DNA of 7,349 nucleotides from Pseudomonadota bacterium (GTDB taxonomy: Bacteria > Pseudomonadota > Gammaproteobacteria > Acidithiobacillales > Acidithiobacillaceae), in contig JAKAVW010000152.1 of NCBI GenBank assembly GCA_021827445.1, positions 1 through 7,349 on the forward strand, given 5' to 3'. The position numbers and the translations under genes were made by a program. The notes beneath the pieces were generated by a model. It had not been told where the DNA came from and did no database searches. It saw only the letters and a list, made by a program, of their open reading frames with translations. Positions 1-5,926 of the stretch are shown one piece after another; position 1 is the stretch's first letter, and each line of letters opens with the position of its first letter.

Positions 1-335
1 ACCATATACGTGGCGGAGTATCGAGAGACAATCATTCCCATAAAGGAGACCAACGTGAACATGACGAGCGTCAATGGATTAACCAGCGTTCGGACGGCAA
101 ATGAACCTAATTTCCAAGGCAGATGGATCGACAGATAGGTCTGTGAATGCTGTATTATCGTCACATAAATTACTGTGGCAGCAATACTACAAAGCAGCGC
201 AAACCAATAGGCACCGTTGCTAAGCGTCTTGACCCAGCGCGCATGATCATCGGCCTGAATTCCGACCAGTAAACCCACCACCAACAATGGCCATGGTGCA
301 ACCAACATAAGAGAGGATGCAATGTTGACAATCAT
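1..335 (-). CDS. dabB: DabB-like proton-conducting membrane subunit, N-terminal part (cut by left edge)
   Basis: Reading the minus strand from ATG 335-333 gives 111 codons without a stop to the window edge. AGGAG lies 6 nt before the ATG, which fixes the start. The product is hydrophobic, with membrane segments near residues 5-24, 44-62 and 88-105. It aligns with the N-terminus of the plus-strand DabB in this window: residues RTLVNPLTLVMFTLVSFMG correspond to SVYINAVTVIMLTLVSFIG there, and LSNGAYWFALLCSIAATVIY to LSNSAAGLSFISAAVAALMY. The NPLT and TLVSFMG motifs also occur at the start of NuoL/DabB antiporter-like subunits. DabB is the membrane half of the DabAB inorganic carbon uptake complex. 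The rest of the gene, and perhaps its dabA partner, would lie left of the window. An NADH dehydrogenase subunit 5 relative is the main alternative. The paralogy is seen directly; the function is inferred. Confidence 0.8.
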   Translation of the reverse strand, partial: MIVNIASSLMLVAPWPLLVVGLLVGIQADDHARWVKTLSNGAYWFALLCSIAATVIYVTIIQHSQTYLSIHLPWKLGSFAVRTLVNPLTLVMFTLVSFMGMIVSRYSATYM

Positions 336-397
336 ACGGAACTCCTGCGTGAAATTTGAAATGTAACCCGGTGACGGCTTGCTACAGTCTTGCGAAG

Positions 398-415
398 TAA
401 ACAGTACCCTGTTTA
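398..415. promoter_or_regulatory. Perfect inverted repeat upstream of left dabB, possible operator
   Basis: TAAACAG, then 4 nt, then CTGTTTA: perfect 7-bp arms. It sits about 63 nt upstream of the left dabB ATG, inside an AT-rich non-coding stretch (336-538) where the promoter is expected. There is no T-run beside it on either side, so an operator is more likely than a terminator. The regulator is unknown. Confidence 0.4.
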
Positions 416-427
416 TCAATAAATAAT

Positions 428-447
428 AAGTTAAGATTTCTAACCTT
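428..447. promoter_or_regulatory. Imperfect dyad with TTA-N7-TAA, possible LysR/CbbR-type site
   Basis: The sequence AAGTTAAGATTTCTAACCTT matches its own reverse complement at 14 of 20 positions and contains TTA (431-433), 7 nt, TAA (441-443). LysR-type CbbR regulators of carbon fixation genes are known to bind TNA-N7/8-TNA. In DNA this AT-rich such a match is cheap, so the assignment is tentative. Its place upstream of a dabB gene is the only supporting context. The rest of 336-538 shows no gene. Confidence 0.22.
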
Positions 448-538
448 AATGTTTTACTTGTATAAATGGGTTGGCCCATGTCTGAACTTTAGGTAAGCCC
501 GGTTTTTCTGGATGCTAATGGGGACTTTCTGCGATACC

Positions 539-652
539 TCAGCGGAATCGCTCTATGCCTTTCCCAAAATGGGCGGGTGCAATGACGGGACGGTTAGCTA
601 AGAGGGCGAGTACGATTTCTACACTCTTTATAGATACCGACACATCCTCCAC
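539..652 (-). pseudogene. Short wHTH-like remnant
   Basis: The minus strand is open from GTG 652-650 or GTG 643-641 to TGA 541-539, giving 34-37 codons. The segment EIVLALLANRPVIAPAHF resembles the start of the neighbouring gene at 658-1017 (TLALLADKKIAMAF), as if both began with the same winged-helix fold. A GGAGG lies only 2 nt before the inner GTG, so the start is uncertain. The protein is too short to be a complete regulator, and no continuation was found. It could be a degraded duplicate of its neighbour or a chance resemblance. Confidence 0.22.
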
Positions 653-657
653 ATGGG

Positions 658-1017
658 TTAAAAGAGTCGGTCGGCCCGGCGTATCAGAATATGGTGCCAA
701 TGTTCTACGTCCTGTTGACTGACCCCGTACTGACGGGCGATGTCCTCGGCTTGATCGGGCCTCACGCGATACACCGTCAAGCAACCATGGTGTTGACCGA
801 TGGATCGGGCTGCCAGCGTCCTGCCTTTGATCTCGCACGGCAGGGATAGAGACGCCAGGCGTTCTCCAACAAGATACGCCAGCAGGGCTTCACCAGGCTC
901 ACGTCCACCCGTAATTCTCGTGCCAGCCGTTCAAAAGGCCATCGCGATTTTCTTATCTGCAAGCAACGCCAAAGTAGTACGAAGCTGGCGTGAAGACGAT
1001 GTCATGATAGCAACCAT
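658..1017 (-). pseudogene. Small winged-helix (FeoC/DeoR-like) protein, disrupted by two frameshifts
   Basis: The ATG at 1017-1015 follows AAGGGG with 5 nt spacing, and the stop is TAA 660-658. The two ends share one frame, but the middle is coding only in another frame. The product reads TLALLADKKIAMA, shifts at a TTTT run into FERLARELRVDVSLVK, then shifts back into LLAYLVGERLASLSLP and on to QAEDIARQYGVSQQDVEHWH before the stop. One extra T and one missing G would explain both shifts and give about 119 residues. The first part has the helix pattern of a winged-helix domain (LARELRVDVSLVKALL). The second part has another short helix-turn-helix- or LysM-like stretch (DIARQYGVSQQDV). The family is not certain; FeoC-like is a guess. 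It lies upstream of the left dabB on the same strand and might once have regulated it. Confidence 0.42.
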
Positions 1018-1041
1018 AACTGCCCCTTCTTGGAAAAAAGT

Positions 1042-1344
1042 TTATTTCGTACTTATCCGGTGGGCCGCGCAGATACTCGAACCTTCCCTCCGCGCGTGCT
1101 CAGGATCGGCGCGATTTGCGGCACCCAGGGCCGATTGCCGCGATCAGAAGGAACCCGTTGACATTTAGGAGGAGGCCGTTCTGATTGGCGTTATCTGAGG
1201 CTCCTGGGATGTTGATGATGTTCCCTAGGGAGGCAATCGCCGCCACAACGGAAAGATGTGGGTTTGGCATAACGACCATGCGGTGGGTGCACTGGCTGTC
1301 ACAGCCAAGGCTGCTGTACCCAATATCCATTGTTTTACGCTCAT
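1042..1344 (-). pseudogene. Small exported protein gene, frameshifted
   Basis: The ATG at 1344-1342 is preceded by GGAGGAG with 6 nt spacing, a strong ribosome site. The first residues, MSVKQWILGTAALAVTASAP, have a charged start, a hydrophobic core and small residues before a likely cleavage site, which is a classic Sec signal peptide. That frame stops after 39 codons at TAG 1227-1225. A second frame carries on in protein-like fashion (NPHLSVVAAIASLGNIINIP, then NQNGLLLNVNGFLLIAAIG) until TGA at about 1100. The original frame is open again down to TAA 1044-1042, 25 nt before the start of the winged-helix gene. A pair of compensating indels in a protein of about 100 residues is the likely history. 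I do not recognise the mature protein. Confidence 0.35.
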
Positions 1345-1504
1345 TTGATACTCCTCCAGAGTTGTGAGCGACGTTTATGGTGGAGCCATCAGTCAAGACC
1401 ACTATGTAACATTGGAGAGGCCCTTCCTGCGGGCCTGTCGGTGCACATAGAGGGCGATGGCTGGAATTCAGTTTGAGGGAGCCAAAAAATTAATGAAAGT
1501 TAAT

Positions 1505-1519
1505 TATAATTATTATAAT
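1505..1519. promoter_or_regulatory. Duplicated TATAAT boxes in AT-rich intergenic DNA
   Basis: ATTATAAT occurs twice 9 bp apart (1503-1510 and 1512-1519) and is its own reverse complement, so it could act as a -10 box on either strand. On the minus strand a TTTAGT lies 16 nt before the distal TATAAT, a possible promoter for the exported-protein gene about 160 nt downstream. No gene was recognised between 1345 and 1512. AGGCCC/GGGCCT (1418-1423 and 1431-1436) forms a small stem there without a T-run. Confidence 0.25.
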
Positions 1520-1680
1520 GGTTTACTAAAGTTTAATAAAATGGGGTGCTCGTCCGCCACGCGACCTTGCATCACCTCAAAAATCTTCGCCCCCGTGGCT
1601 GCCCAGCACATAACTTCGCCAGGGTCCAGCTTCGGTACAGCCCCGACACGGCGAAACCGTTCTAAGCAGTATTGGCCGAA
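1513..1680 (-). pseudogene. Unrecognised coding remnant next to the ISAs1-type gene
   Basis: The minus strand is open through here to TAA 1515-1513 in a frame that reads protein-like residues, for example AVPKLDPGEVMCWAATGAKI followed by FEVMQGRVADEHP. Further upstream the same frame is only the shadow of the transposase. It may be the end of a gene cut by the ISAs1 insertion, or sequence inside the IS between transposase stop and terminal repeat. No family is recognised and no start was found. Confidence 0.2.
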
Positions 1681-2340
1681 GTTGAATGACGGCGCGGCTG
1701 AGCATTTTTCGTCATGCGCAGGTAATCGAAGACCATGCGGACATTGCGATTGAGGCGTTGCAGAGTGGAGGCTACTGAATCGCTGGATTTGGCGTGGATG
1801 ATGCCGTTGGCGAAACGGTGTAAAGCGGTCATATTTTCCGGATCGTGGCCACTTCGGATAGTGCTGCGGTCCTCGTCCCAATTCCAATTGAGGGCATAAT
1901 GGCATCCATTTTCGATAGACCAGTGGCCGCGATTGTAAGCGAGCACTTGTGCGGCATTGGCGCCTTGCGGGCTATGGCTGGTGAGTCCGTAGGCCGTCTC
2001 TGTAGAGAACTCATCACCGCTGCGTTTATCGGTGATATCGCACTGAATGGCAAAAACCTGCCCCACACCGGGGAAATCGAGGTGATCATTCAGGCGGGTG
2101 GAGAGCCAGATCGAGCGTTGTTCAATGCGGCCATGAGCAAGATAGGGTGTCAAGCAGAAATCGGGTTCGGCACGCCGCGCAAAAATCAGTCGGATGGCCT
2201 CGCACAGCGTGGGTTGATTCTCTTTGGCCGTAAAGACGTAGTGGGCCTGATGTTCGAGGATATAAGCGGCTATTTTGCGCCGGGTCAGTAGTGCGCCAGC
2301 GGTGAGTGACGGTCTTGTCGGAGATATCCAGGGTCTCTAG
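1662..2340 (-). pseudogene. ISAs1-type (DDE) transposase, C-terminal part, frameshifted and truncated
   Basis: The minus-strand product carries the end of an ISAs1/H-repeat transposase: FTAKENQPTL, then YGLTSHSP, then the hallmark block YNRGHWSIENGCHYALNWNW with DEDRSTIRSGHDPENMTALH and RFANGI, then NVRMVFDYLRMTKNA. The glutamate in HWSIEN is the conserved acidic residue of the catalytic block. The frame is open from 2303 to the stop at 1662. Upstream the reading LETLDISDKTVT lies in a second frame and joins at about 2303 (expected continuation ALLTRRKIAAYILEH), so one frameshift is present. At 2340 homology stops abruptly where an IS21-type end begins. The N-terminal half, including the first catalytic aspartate region, is absent from the window. 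The gene cannot make an active transposase. Confidence 0.8.
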
Positions 2341-2417
2341 TGCACATTCCGGCGATCATGGGCAGTGATTCCGCTGATCGTGGGCACTCCCGAAAAGCGT
2401 ACATTCTGGTCATCGCC
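2341..2417. mobile_element. Terminus of an IS21-type element with repeated end motifs
   Basis: From TG at 2341 the sequence holds CATTCCGGCGATCATGGGCA (2345-2364), a close copy GATTCCGCTGATCGTGGGCA (2367-2386; 22-bp period, 17 of 20 identical) and a weaker third copy CATTCTGGTCATCGCC (2402-2417). IS21-family ends start with TG and carry multiple such internal repeats that bind the transposase. The istB remnant beside it reads toward this end, as expected for the istB-proximal terminus. The end abuts the transposase homology exactly, which marks the insertion point. The opposite end and istA are not in the window. Confidence 0.7.
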
Positions 2418-2439
2418 ATTTTAGGCATGGGTGGTGTCG

Positions 2440-2615
2440 ATGCGTCAAATTTTGGAGTAACGGGCGTGTCACCGTGACGGCGCAGGGAGTCCCGCTTGAG
2501 CTCCAGTCGGTGGGCACTTTGCAGCAGTCGGTCCAGTACCGCATTGGCCACAAGTGGGTTCGCCCAAATATTCGTGCCAGTGGGTTACTGGTAACTGGCT
2601 GGTAATCAACGTGGC
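2440..2615 (-). pseudogene. istB: IstB (IS21 helper ATPase), C-terminal remnant with frameshift
   Basis: IstB is the AAA+ helper of IS21-type transposition. The minus strand reads QRATLITSQLPVTHWHEYLG with EPT, then shifts frame at about 2555 and continues VANAVLDRLLQSAHRLELK with RDSLRRHG. This order (TSQLPV, HWHE, AILDRLL, HRIELKG-S-R) is the conserved end of IstB. An extra T in the ACTTGTG stretch explains the shift. The Walker A and B motifs and everything before RATL are missing; upstream of about 2615 homology ends. The downstream frame stays open past the usual end of IstB into the IS terminus. Only about 60 residues of a protein near 250 remain. Confidence 0.75.
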
Positions 2616-2626
2616 TCTCTGGTTCA

Positions 2627-2689
2627 CCTCTCTAAAACCGTGACCGCTGCCGCACACAAGCTGGCACGTCTGATTTACATGATGCTCAC
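2627..2689 (+). pseudogene. Possible IS110-type transposase tail fragment
   Basis: The plus strand reads SKTVTAAAHKLARLIYMMLT, which resembles the C-terminal segment of IS110/IS116/IS902 transposases (pattern K-TVA-ARKLA-IIYRML). After MMLT the likeness is lost, although the frame runs on to TAA 2778-2780. It begins just where istB homology ends on the other strand, which suggests a recombination junction. The match is short and rests on memory of the family, so this is tentative. Confidence 0.35.
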
Positions 2690-2789
2690 CAACAACACCG
2701 CCAAGGCTCTGCTGGAACGGATACCGAGTGCTTGGAAATGCTCGCCGACGAGCATCCATATGATGTTTAACCTTGATTAAATGCAATGG

Positions 2790-2913
2790 TAAACATATTT
2801 AACTTTTATTAATCAGAAGCCTCCCCCACACTGCACTCCAGTCATCGCTCCTCTGCGCGCGTCGACGAACCCGATGGAGAGAATTTCTCCCCATGTGACA
2901 TAGGGGACGAGCT
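2790..2913 (+). promoter_or_regulatory. AT-rich promoter region of the plus-strand dab locus
   Basis: The DNA turns AT-rich at 2787-2815 and holds TTA-N7-TTA (2799-2811), the same loose LysR-type pattern seen before the left dabB. Both regions also share TTAACTT when read in the direction of their dabB. A GGAGA-N5-TCTCC dyad lies at 2876-2890. No confident -35/-10 pair was identified. These are candidate control sites only. Confidence 0.25.
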
Positions 2914-2982
2914 ATGAGGTCTCGTGACAAACGCAATGAGCGTTCCGGACGATCCGGTCTTGATGGAGCAAGGGGAGGTTTT

Positions 2983-3249
2983 ATGTCGTTTTTTAGACGA
3001 TTGGAAAGACTCGCAGAAGGAGGTTCTGGACTCGCGGCTTTCGAGTTGGCACAGGCCATTGATGCCAGTTTGTCAAAGGGGGCATCGCCCCATGAAGGAT
3101 TCAATGGCGCCCACGCCCGGGCGGCCGGGCATTATGTCTGTGTACGTTCTGTTACTGCTCTCTGCAGTACCATCGCTACTTTGGGTGATGGGGTTTTTGG
3201 GGAGCGTTCTGCCGGGCGGACAGGCCCCACTGATGGCACGCCTGAGTAA
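2983..3249 (+). CDS. Possible small protein overlapping the start of dabB
   Basis: The ATG at 2983 follows AGGGGAGG with 4 nt spacing, one of the stronger ribosome sites here; ATG 2914 in the same frame also has AGGGGA 6 nt upstream. The first 35 residues (MSFFRRLERLAEGGSGLAAF, then ELAQAIDASLSKG) look like a real, partly helical protein. The remainder, past 3092, overlaps dabB for about 158 nt and looks like a shadow frame. It could be a leader gene coupled to dabB, the stump of a truncated gene, or chance. No family is recognised. Confidence 0.28.
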   Translation: MSFFRRLERLAEGGSGLAAFELAQAIDASLSKGASPHEGFNGAHARAAGHYVCVRSVTALCSTIATLGDGVFGERSAGRTGPTDGTPE

Positions 3250-4633
3250 CAGTGCCGCAGGATTATCTTTCATCAGCGCGGCCGTTGCCGCGCTGATGTA
3301 TGCGGTCGCCGGGAATGCCCTGACGGTAACCGCATTCTCTTTTGCTTTGCCCAGAGATGTAGGGGCGTTGGCCTTGAGTGTTTATATCAATGCTGTCACG
3401 GTGATAATGCTGACGCTGGTTTCTTTCATCGGATTTGTGGTTGCTCGCTATGCGCGCAACTATCTCCAGGGTGACAAATATCAAGGGCGCTTTTATACCT
3501 GGCTGAATCTTACCCTCGCATCCATCCTGACTTTGATCATTTCCGGCAATATGCTGATGTTCGTACTGGCATGGATTGCCACCAGCGTTTGCCTGCATCA
3601 GCTTCTGATGTTCTATCCGGAGCGGGCCGGTGCTGTGCTCGCGGCGCGGAAAAAGTTCATCGCCAGCCGGGTTGGCGAAGTGAGCCTGCTGATAGCCGTA
3701 TTGCTCATCGGTTTTACTCTCCAGTTTCCCCTGCAAGGCTGGCTGATCCAGGTCATGGAAGCTCCAACCCCCGTATCGGCCCTCTTGCATGCAGGTATTG
3801 TCAATGGCGGGGCTTTTCTGATCATACGTATGAGTCCGATCCTGTCACAGGCTATCACCGCCTCAGACGTCCTGGCCATCATTGGGCTGGTCACAATCGC
3901 TGCCGCCGGGCTGGTCATGCCGACTCAAACCAGTATCAAGGTGTTTTTGGCTTGGACGACCACCGCCCAGATGGGTTTCATGCTGCTGGAATGTGGCCTT
4001 GGGGTGTACAGCCTGGCCATGCTTCACCTGGTTGCCCACTCGTTATATAAGGCCCATGCCTTTTTGTCTTCGGGGAGCGGCGTGGATGTCGTTCGCGCGC
4101 CAGCCGTGCGTCTTGTCCAACCTATAGCCTCATTTTTGCAATGGGGTGTTGTGCTCGCCATCGCGGGGCTCGTGATGCTCGGTATCGGGGCTGCATTTGG
4201 GTTGGATCCTGAGCGTCAACCGGCGCTTCTGGCATTGGGCGTCATTGTCGCGGCGGCCATGACTCAGTTGTTACTCCATTCTTTCAAGGCAGGCGTGGGG
4301 GCTGCTTTCATCGCCCGTGCGGCGGCACTGAGTGTTCTGGTCATTACCGCTTATTTCAGTCTGCATGCCGTGTTCCATTTCATGCTCGCAACAAGCTTCC
4401 CGGCTGTGCGGCTGCTCAATAATAGTCCTGCGCAATATCCGCTCATCGGGCTGGTGATGCTCGTGTTTTTTGCCCTCCTGTTGATTCAGCAAAGCCTGCC
4501 CGTTTTGGCCAGATACGCTGTGGCACGCCGGGCCTACGTGCACCTCCATAATGGTTTGTACGTCGATATTCCGTTTTCACGTCTGGTGCAACGTTTTTGG
4601 CCGGTTCAAGCCGTTCCATCTGTCAACCGATAA
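3092..4633 (+). CDS. dabB: DabB-like proton-conducting membrane subunit, apparent internal deletion
   Basis: DabB is the NuoL/MrpA-like membrane subunit that couples ion flow to inorganic carbon uptake by DabA. The 513-residue product is highly hydrophobic. It shows the family blocks in order: TLVSFIGFVVARYARNYLQG, HQLLMFYPERAGAVLAARKK, WLIQVMEAPTPVSALLHAGI, TSIKVFLAWTTTAQMGFMLL, HLVAHSLYKAHAFLSSGS, and the DabB-typical end YVHLHNGLYVDIPFSRLV. Start: ATG 3092 has AAAGGGGG about 10 nt upstream; ATG 3134 begins the conserved part; the longer GTG 2924 reading has no ribosome site. Oddity: between SRVGEVSLLIAVLLI and GFTLQFPLQGWL (residue ~207, near 3710) the roughly 50 residues usual in this family are missing. 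The lysine of the K-x-A-Q-F-P motif (NuoL Lys229 equivalent) reads F. The later HSLYKAH lysine is kept. It overlaps the dabA ribosome site. The family call is firm, but transport activity is doubtful. Confidence 0.85.
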   Translation: MKDSMAPTPGRPGIMSVYVLLLLSAVPSLLWVMGFLGSVLPGGQAPLMARLSNSAAGLSFISAAVAALMYAVAGNALTVTAFSFALPRDVGALALSVYINAVTVIMLTLVSFIGFVVARYARNYLQGDKYQGRFYTWLNLTLASILTLIISGNMLMFVLAWIATSVCLHQLLMFYPERAGAVLAARKKFIASRVGEVSLLIAVLLIGFTLQFPLQGWLIQVMEAPTPVSALLHAGIVNGGAFLIIRMSPILSQAITASDVLAIIGLVTIAAAGLVMPTQTSIKVFLAWTTTAQMGFMLLECGLGVYSLAMLHLVAHSLYKAHAFLSSGSGVDVVRAPAVRLVQPIASFLQWGVVLAIAGLVMLGIGAAFGLDPERQPALLALGVIVAAAMTQLLLHSFKAGVGAAFIARAAALSVLVITAYFSLHAVFHFMLATSFPAVRLLNNSPAQYPLIGLVMLVFFALLLIQQSLPVLARYAVARRAYVHLHNGLYVDIPFSRLVQRFWPVQAVPSVNR

Positions 4634-4643
4634 GGAGCTGGTT

Positions 4644-5830
4644 ATGAACAGCACGACAATTACTCGTTCAAAACCGTTGGCCAGGAACATGGACTCAGAG
4701 GTCAACGAACCCAGCGTGACCAGCCGCGCCGTGGCCGCTCATGGTTCTGTCTGGCTTACCGACACGGTGGAATCCGCCTGCCAGCGGATTGCTCCACTCT
4801 GGCCACTCCACGCCTTCGTGGCGGTCAATCCCTATTTTGGTCTGCGTCATCAGGATTTCGAGCAAGCCAGCGAGACGCTTGCCAGGGTGGCGGGATCTTC
4901 ACTGGTGATGCCGCGCCGTTACTATCGGGAACATCTCTCGACAGGCCGAACTTCTCGCATGGACCTGGAACAGGCGTTACAACAACATGGCCTCGTATTG
5001 GACGCCGCAACGGTGGAAAGCGCCGCCATCGACAGTACGCCCTCTCTCCCTGTAGATCCGATCAAACTGGTTTCAAATGTCTTGGAAGATCTGGACGGTT
5101 TACCATGGAATGGCTTTGTCATAGAACGAATCAGCCAGTTTGCGGCCGCTTATTTCGACCAGGGTCAAGCCGGTTGGCCGCTGCCTTGGCGGGCGGAGTC
5201 CCTCTATGATGCTTGGCGCCATTACGCCGAAATTGATCTGAGCCCGGAGATGATGGGATTGCGTGGCTTTCGGACAGCCGTCACCGTGTTGCCCAAGCTG
5301 CCTATGGAGACGATTGCTTTGGCTCTGCAGAGACTCGCCATACCGGCTGATATGGCCGTAGATTATCTTCATGCCGCCTTGCTGAATATTGGTGGTTGGG
5401 CAGCATGGACGCGGTATCTCCGTTGGGAACAGGAAGTGGTAGGTGGTCAGGAAGGCTCCATCGTCGAGCTGCTGGCCATTCGGCTTGCCTGGGAACTGAT
5501 CCTGTTGAATGCACGTCAGGCCCCTGCGCTGGGGGCTGGGGGATGCTTGGCGGAACGCCGCGCAAAGGCTGCAGTCCTCCCCAGCACACAATGCGCAAGC
5601 GCAAATGGACTTTGCGCTGCAAACGGCCTTCGAACGGGGTTACCAGAAAGAAATCATTGCAAAACTGGCGGGCATTCCCGGGGGGGGCAGCAACGAGGCT
5701 CAGCCCCACTCGACCCGCTGTACAGGCCGCGTTCTGTGAGGATGGCGGCATCTATCTGCGCAACACGGACAAAAAATGGCAACCAGTATCCTCGGGCTAT
5801 GTCCACGGGTGCCCATTTAACCGTAGCTGA
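4644..5830 (+). pseudogene. dabA: DabA (DUF2309) zinc subunit, N-terminal half, two frameshifts, truncated at the zinc site
   Basis: DabA is the cytoplasmic carbonic-anhydrase-like subunit that works with DabB; the full protein is usually 800 or more residues. AAGGAG (4632-4637, overlapping the dabB stop) lies 6 nt before ATG 4644. Family blocks are clear: RIAPLWPLHAFVAVNPYFGL near residue 49, LARVAGSSLVMPRRYY near 79, then the helical region to ELILLNARQAPALGAG near 299. An extra G in the run 5538-5542 moves the frame to DAWRNAAQRL through FERGYQKEIIAKLAG. An extra G in the 8-G run 5680-5687 moves it again to TRPAVQAAFCED. Cys ~364 and Asp ~366 match the C-x-D zinc ligands (Cys351/Asp353 in Halothiobacillus DabA2), but the following VRSE is absent. 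Non-family residues run to TGA 5828-5830. The His and Cys ligands of the C-terminal half are gone. Unless the assembly is wrong, this cannot be active. Confidence 0.85.
5680..5687 (+). repeat. G8 homopolymer inside dabA at a frameshift point
   Basis: Eight G follow CCC at the second dabA frameshift; seven G would restore the downstream frame. Such tracts are prone to slippage in replication and to read errors. The first frameshift is likewise in a G-run (5538-5542). Confidence 0.9.
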
Positions 5831-5839
5831 GGACGTGTG

Positions 5840-5926
5840 ATGAGGGCCGCCACCATAGGGGTCATGATGTTCATCGCCATCCTCATCCGTTGTTGTGGAA
5901 TCTTCAGAGGAACAACCGATGCGTGA
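5840..5926 (+). CDS. Possible 28-residue single-span membrane peptide
   Basis: ATG 5840 overlaps the TGA at 5838-5840 that closes one of the dabA-region frames, and the reading ends at TGA 5924-5926, just inside the next gene. The peptide begins MRAATIGVMMFIAILIRCCG, a short hydrophobic span followed by positive residues. Only a weak GGA lies upstream. The TGATG and overlapping arrangement would suit translational coupling into the DUF6671 gene. Chance is quite possible at this length. It is the only candidate coding content seen between the end of dabA homology (about 5745) and 5919. Confidence 0.18.
   Translation: MRAATIGVMMFIAILIRCCGIFRGTTDA

Noticed and set aside
800..1168. Plus-strand frame of 122 codons
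   Set aside because: It overlaps the better-supported minus-strand pseudogenes, has a low-complexity arginine/serine-rich product and no ribosome site.
1418..1436. AGGCCC/GGGCCT stem as a terminator
   Set aside because: There is no T-run on either strand, and it does not sit at the end of a recognised gene.
1845..2291. Plus-strand frame of 148 codons
   Set aside because: It is antisense to the ISAs1-type transposase, whose minus-strand reading carries clear family motifs.
2345..2417. Repeat cluster as a CRISPR array
   Set aside because: There are only two to three short imperfect copies at irregular spacing without proper spacers. They fit IS21 terminal repeats.
2924..3091. 56-residue N-terminal extension of dabB from GTG 2924
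   Set aside because: There is no ribosome site at the GTG, the residues show no likeness to DabB, and homology starts only at about MSVYVLLL (3134).
3263..3790. Minus-strand open frame of 175 codons
   Set aside because: It is antisense within dabB and rich in Q, H and R as expected from the complement of hydrophobic codons, so it is a shadow.
5545..5840. C-terminal 130 residues of the uncorrected dabA frame
   Set aside because: After the G-run at 5538-5542 this frame is cysteine/glycine-rich nonsense, while the DabA signal continues in another frame.
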